NCBI GenBank assembly: GCA_963969395.1
Contig: OZ017796.1
Location: 40,972,243 to 41,036,242, forward strand
DNA: 64,000 nt
Source: Pseudoscleropodium purum
Taxonomy: Eukaryota; Streptophyta; Bryopsida; Hypnales; Brachytheciaceae
Reading direction: 5' to 3'
Shown: positions 47,766 through 59,000 of the stretch, piece by piece
Layout of the letters: each line of letters starts with the position of its first letter
How positions within the stretch are numbered: the stretch's first letter is position 1
Program-made: the position numbers and the translations under genes
Notes under the pieces: generated by a model
Told to the model about the DNA's origin: nothing
Databases searched by the model: none
What the model saw: the letters and a program-made list of their open reading frames with translations, nothing else

Positions 47766-48143
47766 AGGTCCATTTTTATTCGTGAACAAGTTCAAGCTTA
47801 GGAAGTAGCTTTGACATATTGTCCTAGAAATGATATAGCAGTTCATATTTTCACAAAAAGCCTCACCAAAGACAAGCATTACTATTGTCTACATTGTGGT
47901 CTATGTCTCTTATGTTTGAAATATGATAGTTTTGAAACTATTTAATCAACGGGGGTGTTAGGATGTAATTAATATTTCATCTTTAGATTAAATAGTTATA
48001 CATGAAAGGTCATTAGATATTATATTGAATTGTCATGTCCTTAGATGTTAAGCCTAAAATGGAAACCTATATAAATGTAGGAAATATATTATGTGTATAA
48101 TATATATAATAATATAATTCTTCTTTCCATTCTCAAGACCTAT

Positions 48144-49600
48144 ACTATTCCTCCTTCAATAATAAATAAGTATAAATCCTAAAGCATCAAGCTTTGAACT
48201 ACTTCTCATATACTTTGAAATATGGGGTGTTGTGAATTGATGCAATTCTTGCTTCCAATGATGTAACAAGCTTTACAACCTAAAAATCACTTGATTCTTA
48301 AGCCCAATTGGACTTTTTATTCCATTACAATGAAAAATAGTTGATATCCCTACAATCTTTCTACCTCTAAACAAGTGTGGGAATGTCTCAAGTAGCTTTA
48401 TGAAAAATCTTATAAAGCATTGCAAGCTAATTTGCACAAGCAGCTTTGATGTGGACTATATTAGACTCCAACAATGTTATGACCTTCCTGGAATCATGAC
48501 AGTTGCTACTCCAAGAAGTTGAAATTTCTAGTTGTATTTTTAGAAAAGACGAACAAGTCAATTTTCTCCTTGGTGCTCTATTTGACTCTAAGAGTGCATT
48601 TGTTACCACTTAGTATGGTATATTGAATCTTATATTTATGACTTTACTTTCCAATATACTTCAATTAAACTCTATTATTCTTTCCAAGACAGATATAACA
48701 AAATCTAGCACTTTTATATTAAGGGAAAATTTATAAAATCCATGCCTTTGAATAGATACTTTTCATTTGATTAATCTTCAACAACAAGCAATCTAGTTTC
48801 CGCTCATAGTTTGGAAGGAGTTTGCTTGATGCCTTGATAAAATACGTCTCAACAAAACTTAAACCATTTTAATCGACCAACTACTATTTGTTACAATTGT
48901 GGCATACTTAGCCACAAGTCTCTTTATTGCAAGAAAAAGAAGCAAGATTAGTTGGTCTGACAAAACTTCATCTCAACAACATTATAAGTGACAAACCCCT
49001 TATCTATTTTCAATAATTGAAACTCCCAACATTATCTCTTCTTCTTGGTATAATTATCTACTCTAGAGCCAATCAACACATGTCATATATTAAGGGCATT
49101 GAGGAATTACTTTGCAATTGTAAGTCTTAGCTAGATACTTCAAGAATAAATCTACTTGGCAACAATAGTTTCAATGCACAATGCCATTGGCTTGGAATCC
49201 TACTCTTCTATGACTTCCTAATCAATAAACTCTCTTATTTCTGATGTATTATTTGTTTCTAGAATAGCTAAGAATCTTTTGTCAATGCTTCAAATTATGA
49301 GTACTAAAAATACTACTCATGCTTTTGTTTGAATTTTGTGCATCATTACTAGCCATCAGATTTCAAAGAGCAAATTAAGTTTCACCTATTGTAAACAAAG
49401 ATAGTACATTATTTACTCCTAGCTTTAGAATAGAACCTTCCAATTCAACTACTGCAACTACAATTTTACAATAGCTTAATCATGACACCATCAAATGACA
49501 ATATCAACTTGGCCATGTAAACATTCATTGATTCTTATGCATTCACATAGTTTGATTATAGGCTTGCCAAATCTTAAATTCACTTTGCCATTGTATAAGG
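48144..49600 (+). pseudogene. copia-2 gag and start of integrase
   Basis: Resumes the outer element after copia-1. Gag similarity: LSTSKQVWECLK, stop, LYEKSYKALQANLHKQL. An intact CX2CX4HX4C zinc knuckle lies at 48889-48930. The integrase N-terminus is recognisable near 49500-49600 (YQLGHVNIH... then a TTGCCATTGTATAAGG codon run), where the 5.2-kb insertion interrupts it. Confidence 0.65.
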
Positions 49601-52600
49601 TGTGAGTATTAAATTTTCAAATTTTTGCAATTTGCTATATGTAGTGTAAATAGAGGCTAGTTGTTGAGCTAAATTCACATTAAAAAAAATAGCATGCAAA
49701 TTGATGTTATAAAAGGATATTAAAGGCTACAAATAGCCAAGATAGTAAAGAAAACAATTTGTCTTGATGTTGGTTGAATGAATGGTTGTCTTAGCTTTTG
49801 GAGAAACATATAAGTAGGCCATTAGACTTTTTCTCTCTCTCAATCAATTTTCTTTGAGCGTATCAAGTTGTCGTTCTTGTGCTCTTTGAACTCCTTCAAA
49901 TTTTCAATGCAAATTGTCTTGTAAATATTTGTGACTTGCTCCAGTGTAGTATTTATCCAATGATTGGATTATTTATTTTGGAGTTACAATAATTGTGGTG
50001 TATTCCAATGATTGGACTCATAGAATTGGTGTTATTGTTAGATTGTTGTTGGGCAATTTGTGCCTGTGTTTTATTCTAGGTTTGGAAGATTGTAGAGCAT
50101 TGAATTTGATCAAATTGTTTGCTCGATGTGCTGTGAATTTGAAGTCTAATTCCTTTTTGTATGAGATGTGTAGTTGTATTGGTTCTTGTTTTTTGTGATT
50201 GGAATGAATTGGCTAGTTGTCTATTTAAACAAAACATTTGAATTTGATGAATTGGGATGTTTTATGGTGCATGATTCTTTGTGACAATTTGATTGGATGT
50301 TTAATATTCATTTCTGCATAGGACATATATGACAAGTTGTTTATGGAGATGTGGTTAAAATAGGAAGTAATCGTTTAGCCTTAAAACTTTACTTGGGTGT
50401 CATAAATTAGTCATAAGTGTACAATATGATTGGATTACATTGAGTGCAAGTGTTTGAGTTTTCTTTTATCTCAAGTGGATGCTATGGAGATACAAAAACC
50501 CAAACAAATTGATGTGAAACTAATAGAGTATTGAAGCTACAACAAAAAACAATTGACAGGGTCAATCTTCTTCTAGCTTCAATTTACAAGCCAAATTGGC
50601 CATGCAAGATGTAGACTATATAAGATAAGTAATCTTAAGCTAATCAACTTGTTTGAATTAGATAACGCTATAACAAAACATGGTAAGAAAAAACCACACT
50701 CAAAATTGAGTGTGTTTCTTTTTACCATGTTTTTGTGCATGTGCACATAGTGGGCCTTTATCTTCTTTTGTAATTTTCCACTACAATTTTTAGAATTTTG
50801 GAGCGTGTAATATACAATTAGAAATATATTCTTAAGAACTTTTTAGTGATATACTACATAGTTCAAAATTCTAAAAGTTGCAATGAAAAATTGCAAAAGA
50901 AGTTGACTACGGGTGTAGTCAGTCTATACAAAAATGTGGTAAGAAAAAACGTATTCAAAATTGAGTGTGGTTTTTCTTACCATGTTTTGTTATAGTCTAA
51001 GTATTAGAAAGTGAAAAGTGTAATCAATTGTTCTTATTTTGAACCATTGAGTGAATTCAATTGTAACAAGTCAATTTGTCTTTGTTAAGCAAAATAGATG
51101 TAGCACCAATGGCTAAAGAAATATTGGGCATAGTTTGAATGGGAAATTGTATTGTGGTAATTTCAATTGGATGAAATTGATATAAGAATTTAGTGCTGAT
51201 TGGAATGTTGAAGGAACAAATTGTTAATAGTATGTGAAAGGTTGGATAGAACTAAGTATGGTTGAACTTTGAAGGAATTGTGTTTGTTGAGTATGAGGAT
51301 TGGATAATTTAATTCTATCAATTATATTTGATTTAGTAATTAACTAATGAGATTTGGATGTGTTTGATTTGTGAATACATTTGTGTTTGATAAAGAAGTT
51401 GCAGATTTAGAAACAAATTGTCAAATATTTGATATTTTGGATTTGGACATTTGTATGGATAGTAAAGGAAGTGATTTCTTGGGAATGATTTATTTATGTG
51501 TTTGAATTCAAGTACATAATGTGTCTGATAGGTGTGTAAGAAAATTGTTGTTATATCTAGCATTCTAGCAAGAAGAAAAGACTAGATTTAGCAAGCAATT
51601 TGATAAGGGTTTGGGAACTAGATAGTGGAGTAAATTATTATAGACAATGTGATTGATTTGGAGATATAGTGGTGCGCTAGAAAGGTGGAACAAGACTTTA
51701 GAGTTAGTAAATTGAACGAAAGGCAAACTACTTGGATCCTAGTAAATAAAACCACTTGTAATTGGATAGTTTATGGACAAGTTGTCTTACTACCCTGTGT
51801 AATCTAGAAAACTTGATAATGTCTACAGACAATTAGTAATTAGTGACAAGTGGTTATAGAATAAATTATCGTATTCAATTCTGGAATATAACATTGTCTA
51901 TTTGGTTGAAATGTGTAGTTTGAGTTGAGTAGTTTAGGAATTCCAATAATTGAAGGGTTGTTTGAAATCCTTGGTCTTGGCTTTTGTATTTTGACAATTA
52001 GTTTTGAAGTTGTATAGTACAAGTGCTAATAGAAATGCATTGCAATTATGCTCTTGTATTTAGTTAGAGAAAATTTGACTTAGAAACTAGGAATGGTTTG
52101 ATATTCATTCTAATTTAGTAATTAAGTTAAATAATTAGTTATTGGACAAATTGCCTTGGTAACGAAAATCACCAATAATTAAGCAATGGGTATATGAAAT
52201 ATTGTATATATGATTAAATATCTATCTATCTATATATTGCTGTAGACTTGCAATTTTTTGGTTTTTCAGTCAATTTGCCTTTTATAGTGTAAATAGAGAC
52301 AATTTGTAAGTGCAGTTTCACATTATGTAGAAAAAGATAGACAAATTGACTTTGGATTTTGAAGGATGTAATAGGCAAGATATGAAGTAGGACAAGTTGT
52401 CTTGGCAGCGATTCCAATTTGTGGTTTGGTACCGCTTGAGACAGTATAGTCTTGAACAATTTGTCTTTCTTCTCCCCCACTCTCTCGGTCTTCAGTAGCG
52501 TACTTTTATAAACAATTTGTCTGTTTCAGCACAGGATGTGCTTTGTTAATATAATTTTGTAAACATTTGTCTTTGTGCTCATTCACTTGAGTCTATTGTA

Positions 52601-54757
52601 TTTCCAATGATTGGAATACTGTTGTGGAGATTGTGAATTTTGAGTTAGACAATTTGTTGTTGGAAGGAAAGTCCAGGTGGACTACTTTGTGAGAGTTTAA
52701 ATTGGGCATTACATTGTTGTGTAAAATTTGTATCCAGTGATTGGATTTCTTGATTGTGAACTTGTGAATGAATGGTGTAATTGTAATTGTGAGTTAATCT
52801 GTTTCCAGTGATTGGAATGACTGAGTTGTTTTAAACAAATTGTTTGAGGCTCAATAGTAGTGATGGGGGTAAATTGTATTTCTTGTATGTGTGATCTTAA
52901 AACAATTTGTCGAGTTGTTCAGTGAATTCTCAATGAGTGGATCTAAGTCTTTATATCGATATTCCAGTGAGAATTTAGAGAACAATTTGTCTGAGCGAAT
53001 ATGTGAGTGGATTTACAATGATGCGGTCAGAGAAAGAATCGCAAGACAATTTGTTCGGAGGCAACAGCGATACCAAGTGAATGGAGCGGCAGTCCAGATC
53101 GGATAAGAAGCAACTTATTCATCAAGACTCCTGTTTGGTAATGTAGATTCCGACAAATTGTTTGTAAATCGATTGAATTTATGTGTGTTATTAATTGAAT
53201 ATGCAGTGATCAATTTGTTGGTTAATTGAAATCAGTAGAATGATTTTAATTAATTTATTATAATTATTGGAGTGAGGAAATTATGAATCGCTTTAATTAA
53301 TAATTATTATATTCTTGATTGTGAATTATTAATTTAAACATTCCTAAACGACAATTTGTATGATACAATGTAATTGAATAATTTATTCAAAATTGTTTTG
53401 ATAATGTAACACGTCATTGTGAAATAAATTGTTGAATGTTTGTTTTGATGCGAAATAATTTTATCTTTGACGAATTGTCGATAAAATTAAATTGTTATTG
53501 GAATATGAATGAAAATTAAAATTATTATGAATAAATGAACTATTGAATTGAACATGAACTGTCTTTTTGAAATATGTAGAAAAATTATACAAGTTGATAT
53601 GAAAGAGTTTTGTTGTGTTGTGATGAGACAATTTGTTCACTACTTGTGTTGATATTGTAAATTAATAAAATAATATAAATCGGAATTTATAACCTTTAAT
53701 AAATTAATTGCCAAAAGCCACAAGAGGTTGAATAGGGTAGTGACAATTTGTTTGATCGGAAACTGACATTGAAGACAATTTGCCTTGACTGTGGAATGAA
53801 GGACAACTATGGACCAATAAGCTCATAGAAATTAGTCTGAGATTAATTGTTTGGTTTTGACAAGTTATGATAATGTGCAGAGAAGCTGGAAGCTGAAATT
53901 GCATTACACACTCATTCCCCCTGCATTAGTATAGGGACAATTTGTTGTAGAGGACTAGGACTGTTTTGATACTCATATAAAATTAGTAATTTGGCTAGCT
54001 AAGTAGTGACTGGACAAATTGTTATGGTAAAAAACTTCATGGTAATTAAAGAACCTATATATTATATATAAATGTATATGAGAATTGTTGCACTTAAAAG
54101 TCTAGATCATACATGACAAATTGTTGAACAACCTGACAAATTGTCTTTGAAATACCCCTAGAACACTAGGCAGGACCGAGACAGCAATCATGCGTCCGAT
54201 AGCATTATTTAATGGACTGGCCAACAAATTATTCTTTTGGGTATAAGAGTGTATAAGATAATTTGTTTATTAAGAATTGTATGATATTTCATATTAAATT
54301 CCTTTTTATTCTAGAAAACAAGTGACTTTAGCTACAATACGTTAGACTATTTGACCATTCCCAAAATTTCAAGAACCTCTATACTATTTCCCTGGGTTTT
54401 GTGAGATGGCGAAATCTAGATCACAATTGCATTAAAGAAGTTATAGATCATACCATGACAAATTGCTAAATACCATGGACAAATTGATATGAATTACCAT
54501 AGCACACTAGATAGGACTAAGATAGCATTTCATACGTTGATAGCATTATTTAAAGAATTGGCAACCAAATTCAACATTGGAAAATAAGAGTATATATAAA
54601 TTATTTTATTATTAAAATCTCTAGTAAATTTCATTCTAATTCAAAATGCAAGTGACTTTTAGCTACAAAACATTAGACTATTAGACCATTTCCTTGATTA
54701 AAAAAATCCCTATGTTATAGTTTTGAGTTGTTGTGAGTAGGCAAAACTTAGACTACA
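49601..54757. mobile_element. Motif-rich LTR-like insertion E2 (5,157 bp)
   Basis: Splits the copia-2 integrase. Starts TGTGAGTATT and ends TTAGACTACA (TG...CA); flanks TAAGG and TAAAGG give a 5-bp target duplication with one extra A. The interior consists of two diverged tandem units (about 49601-52240 and 52240-54080), then a roughly 350-bp tail present twice (about 54070-54420, 54420-54757). The 9-mer ACAATTTGT or its complement occurs at least 16 times exactly between 52299 and 54144, with many near matches elsewhere. TCCARTGATTGGA occurs at 49956, 50004, 52602, 52733 and 52803. No long reading frame. Tail shared with E1. Best read as a very long, internally duplicated solo LTR. Confidence 0.6.
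50668..50995. mobile_element. Hairpin element with self-palindromic ends (328 bp)
   Basis: Ends CTATAACAAAACATGGTAAG in inverted orientation at both sides, within E2. Each end region is itself a hairpin (ACATGGTAAGAAA... CACACTCAAAATTGAGTGTG ...TTTTTACCATG). The middle also pairs (TTGCAAAAGAAG against CTTCTTTTGTAA). I could not see a clear target duplication. Non-coding. Confidence 0.75.
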
Positions 54758-55870
54758 TAAAGGTTGTCTATTTGGCAAGCAAACTAAACAATCTTATTCA
54801 ATTCATGCAACTACATGTGCTATTGTACCACTTGCCCTCATCTACACTAATTTATGTAGAGCTATGTACACACCATCACTTAGTGGCGCTCCTTATTTTC
54901 TCTTGTTCATAGACAACTTCTCCTAGTTTACCTCTATGTATTTTTCTGAATAAGAAATTAGAAGTTTTATCCTATTTCAAGATTACCAAACACTTGTAGA
55001 AAATCAATTTACTAATCACATGATACTTATTCTTTGATTAGATAACTATAGAAAATTTAATTCAATTGCCTTAAATAAAATTTTGCCTTAAATATGGCAT
55101 CCGATGTCAACTTACTAATCCCTACAACTCTACTCAAAACAAAATCTCCAAATGTAAAAATCAAACATTGATTAAAGATACTCACAATATAATTCATGTT
55201 GCTCAACTTTCCAACTCTTTTGGGGCTAAAGTTTTTGCTACTACCTGTTATTTGCAAAATCGTTCTTACACCTCAACCTTAAACAATATTACATTTTATG
55301 AACTTTAGACGGGTCTTAAACCTAATTTGAATCATCTCCATATTTTGGTTGTTTAACTTATGCCCATATCCCAAATAATCAACAAAAAATTTGATGTCAA
55401 AACAATCAAGTGCATTTTTATAGGCTGCGGTACTCCTATTGGCATTAAAGGATATTTGTTATATAAGCCAAATACTAAACACATATTTGCAAGTTGTGAT
55501 GTATCTTTGAAGACTTATTATTACCAATGTTGTTTCTTCTTCTCTTAGCAAACTTAGTTCACTTAATTAGATTGACGTTCTTGATGGCTTTTATTCCATC
55601 CCTAATTTTTTGAGCTTACTTCAAGTACCTAATAACAACTTGAAAATGGTATCTAATCACAACTTTTAGCAAGTGCCCAATCCTAACGTGTAGTAGATCT
55701 CACATCCATACGTACCAAATTCTCCACTTCATCCTAATACTCTAGACCCACTACTGAGCTCCCAACCTTTTATATCCTCACATCTTTGCTCTCATCTTTG
55801 ACAAGTGTAGTCAGAACATTCTCCTCCTTGTAGAACCTCTCAATGCTTTAATAAAAGACAACGTAGTAGG
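54758..55870 (+). pseudogene. copia-2 integrase, continued
   Basis: Begins GGTTGTCTATTTGGCAAG, giving CLFGKQTKQSY, the expected continuation of the copia integrase after the insertion. SLSGAPYFLLFIDNFS and later phrases from the integrase C-terminus follow, broken by many stops (for example PISQIINKKFDVKTIKCIFIGC from 55360). It fades out by about 55870 where a family-A fragment begins. Confidence 0.65.
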
Positions 55871-55871
55871 T

Positions 55872-56253
55872 ATGGAGTTTTTGAAAACCATAAATACCCT
55901 ACAAACTAGAATTCTTTATAACTTTCATCTCATTGATCAAAATGGATTGAATCAAAGCTTTCCACATACACATAAATCCACAAAACTAGTTTCAAATTTT
56001 TATTTTTCAAAAAAAATATTTTTAAAGAAGTTATTTGAGTTGCCTGGGCTACCCATTAAACAATGAAAATTACATATCATGCAATAACTTTTTAACCATG
56101 TAGTCAACAGTTATGAAAATTGTTGGGCTTCAAAACTACTCGGTCACATGTTATGTGAAAATTTCAGTGAAAAAAATAAAAACTCCACTTGTAGTGAGCT
56201 ACCCAAAATTGCTATGTTGCCAAAAACAAATGCAGTTTTGACCTTTAAGGATT
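55872..56253 (-). mobile_element. Truncated family-A TTAA element fragment
   Basis: Matches about 11101-11456 of the foldback element: TTGATCAAAATGGA-TGA-TCAAAGCTTTC, CAAATTTTTATTTTT, and a right part with GCTATGTTGCCAAAAACA before a decayed AAGGATTAA end. The other half is missing. Confidence 0.65.
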
Positions 56254-59000
56254 AAGGTATCTCCATTTGAAATGAACACCTTCCTAACATCAATATCTAA
56301 GGTGGGTTTACCAAAAACCACCACATTTTGTTGTTGTGCCTATTTATTGTTATTAGATTGGTCAATTTTTCATATTTTCTTGTTGGCGAGTGAAAGGAGG
56401 TTTTAACACATTAGAGAATGTAGCATTTGGATGCAACATTTGCAATTCAAAGAGGACTAGAGTAAATACATCTACATCTGACCCCTTTCCAAAATTGACT
56501 TGTACAAATTATTTTCTAAAATGTGAGACTTCTATTCATGAGAGCCTAAGCTTGCTTCTAGGTAGTTACATATATTTTTAGTATTTTGAAAATCCATAGT
56601 TTATTCTTATAGATTCTAAGAAATGCATAAAAAAAAATTTAGAGTCATTTTTTTTCTTCCAACAAGATCCATCCAAAATGAGGTAATTTTATAATTAAAA
56701 AAAATGCTCAACTGCTTATTTAAACACATTTAGGTGTAATTACCTTACTTTGAATTCTCTTACCAAGCATTTCAAAACATTGTGTGAATAAATTATAAAT
56801 TTTCAAATTGTTGATTCTAGATTAGTATGTGAGAGCTTTATTATTCATAGTCAAGTCAAAAAAGTGAGAAATAATTGAATTATTTAATTGCACTTAAAAA
56901 CTTTATACCTAATTTGTGTATAGCATAAGACCATTTTTAAAAATTTTACTAAAAAAGTTATGGAAAATGATATTCAATTTAATCTCAAAAGAGGAATTGG
57001 AATTTGAAAATTTTAAATATTATTAAAAAATAAAATTGAAAGAAGCAATAACTACAAATTTGTATTGCCTACACCATCTCTAATTTTGTCAATAATTATA
57101 AATACAAGACTACATTTTTTTGTAAAATTGAAGGTAATTTTTATATTTCTATTTTTGAATTTAAGAAATGACTTTTTATTATGTATTATATGAGTTGCTA
57201 ATATGCCATAAGCATATTTAATATGCATATGCTTTGATATTTCACATGTTTTGAAGATTGATTTCCATAAATTTATTTTAATCTAGACATCTTCACTCTA
57301 CTCATAAAAAAACCTAGATATATCATTTAAATATGCAAAGTATACATTAAACTTCAAATTTGTCACTAAATTCTTGAAGAAATCAATGTGAGTCAAGTCA
57401 ATCCTTGATATATACAAGTTGCTATTTAAATTACCTAATTTAAATCTTTTTTTCATTAGATGTTTTTTGAAGGGGTTGGAAGGGCCGTTTCAATCCCATT
57501 CCCTTTGTTGTTCCCCAATAGTTAAAAGAATGGTTACTATCCAAATTTTTTTTAATTTATATATATTTATAAAAAAATTTAATTAATTTTTTTAATTTTT
57601 TTATGATGTGGCAATTTCTTTGCCACATTACATTGTTGCTGCAATTAGGTTCTTAGGTTCTACAAGAGTATTGAATCTCACAATCCTTAACAAGTGCCAA
57701 ATCCCTTGTAATGGAACCTTTTAATCTTTGGATATTGTTTAAGGAGATTTAAATGGTGGATTTAGTCAATCTTTTAAAAGTAAATCTCTACATCCAAATC
57801 TCTATGAAATCCATTAGTACATAATAAATAGATTTATTATTAATAGATTATTACATGCATTTCACCAACAAATGTATTCATTTATGGATGTACAATTGCA
57901 ATGAACATCTAGAAAGGTGTTTGACACATCTACAAATAATACAGTACCTTGAAATGTTGCACGATGAGTACATAATCATAATGAAGATTTATACTCCTAA
58001 AAACTTATATGAATTTTGGATCATTTACCACATGAACTTTGAATCATTATAAATATTATTTGTAGTATCCAACTAATACACTATCTATGCATTCAATTTT
58101 CTTTCATTTGCTAACAAAAACCTAGAATTTCCTTGACCCAGGTCCTGACCACTCTAATAAAATATATACAAGTATTTTCAATGCTTAAAGTAATGCTTAA
58201 AATGATGCATGATTGCCTTATTGTTGACAATCTAAAAGTTGTAAGAGCAAAGCTACTTCTAATGGATTGCATGAACAAGTTCGCCTTCAATTGCTTAATA
58301 AATTAGATTACAACCTTGGGAAGAGACGAGATACAATGAAATATGGTTAGTAAGTCTTTTACAAAACTCCCAAATAAACAATTCAAGAATTGGAAGTAAA
58401 AATTTACCGCCAATTTTTGGGTGGTTCATTTTTGAAATCTCAACCTCCCCTTGTTAATATTAAAAGTCTTTGATTCCAACTATGAATTTGAAAGTTTCCA
58501 AACTATGTATATAATAAGTTCTAATATTTTCTCTTGGGAACAAAAAAATTCTCTACATGCCCCCTTCATAAAATATTGCTACTACATCTACTAAAAACAT
58601 TTCCTTAGAGGTCATCTAGTCTCGTGATTCCTAAAGGGTAAAATCTCCTAAATTTTCATCTAGTAAATAAATGTAGAATATGCCCCCTACATTAGTAAAA
58701 AGGGTGGTCTTTTGGCACCAAGGAATAGTACAGAGGCTTGATGCCTATGTGGGCCTTGGACACTATGCTATGACTTTATTCCTTCATGCTCCAAGACCAT
58801 TGACCATTCTACTAATACTCTAAAGGGAATTGTTGATTTCACATTTTGTAACTTCTTGCAAGAAATTCTACATCCTTATTCCAAACATGAAATCAAAATT
58901 TTCAAATTTTCAAATTTGGGGTAAATTAAACTTAAACCCTAAAAGAACCCTAAAAAACCTTACGTTTTACGGCAGGTAAAAATTCCACGGTCGAACCCTG
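56254..59000. other. AT-rich gene-free DNA
   Basis: Very AT-rich, with only short accidental frames and no termini or domains that I recognise. A segment near 56345-56460 (GGTCA-TTTTTCATATTTTCTTGTTGGCGA-TGAAAG) resembles 19210-19250 in TMPK intron 1, including CATTTGGATGC, so the TMPK intron shares a dispersed repeat with this place. Confidence 0.45.

Larger units (their letters stand above)
41381..48138 (+). mobile_element. Ty1/copia retrotransposon (copia-1), decayed
   Basis: Right LTR 47956-48138 starts TGTTAGGATG; left LTR starts at 41381 (TATTAGGATG), is split at 41491 by an insertion, and ends at 42977. The primer-binding site TGGTATCAAAGC follows at once. A purine tract (GGGGG) precedes the right LTR. 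Target duplication CCTAT is at 41376-41380 and 48139-48143. Without the insertion the element is about 5.3 kb. Gag, protease, integrase, reverse transcriptase and RNase H occur in the copia order but are broken by stops and frameshifts, so it is non-autonomous now. Its LTR halves differ by several substitutions, pointing to an old insertion. Confidence 0.9.

Noticed and set aside
49601..54757. CRISPR-like or satellite array from the repeated ACAATTTGT
   Set aside because: The motif is only 9 bp, occurs in both orientations at irregular spacing, and the DNA is clearly plant nuclear; no repeat-spacer structure exists.
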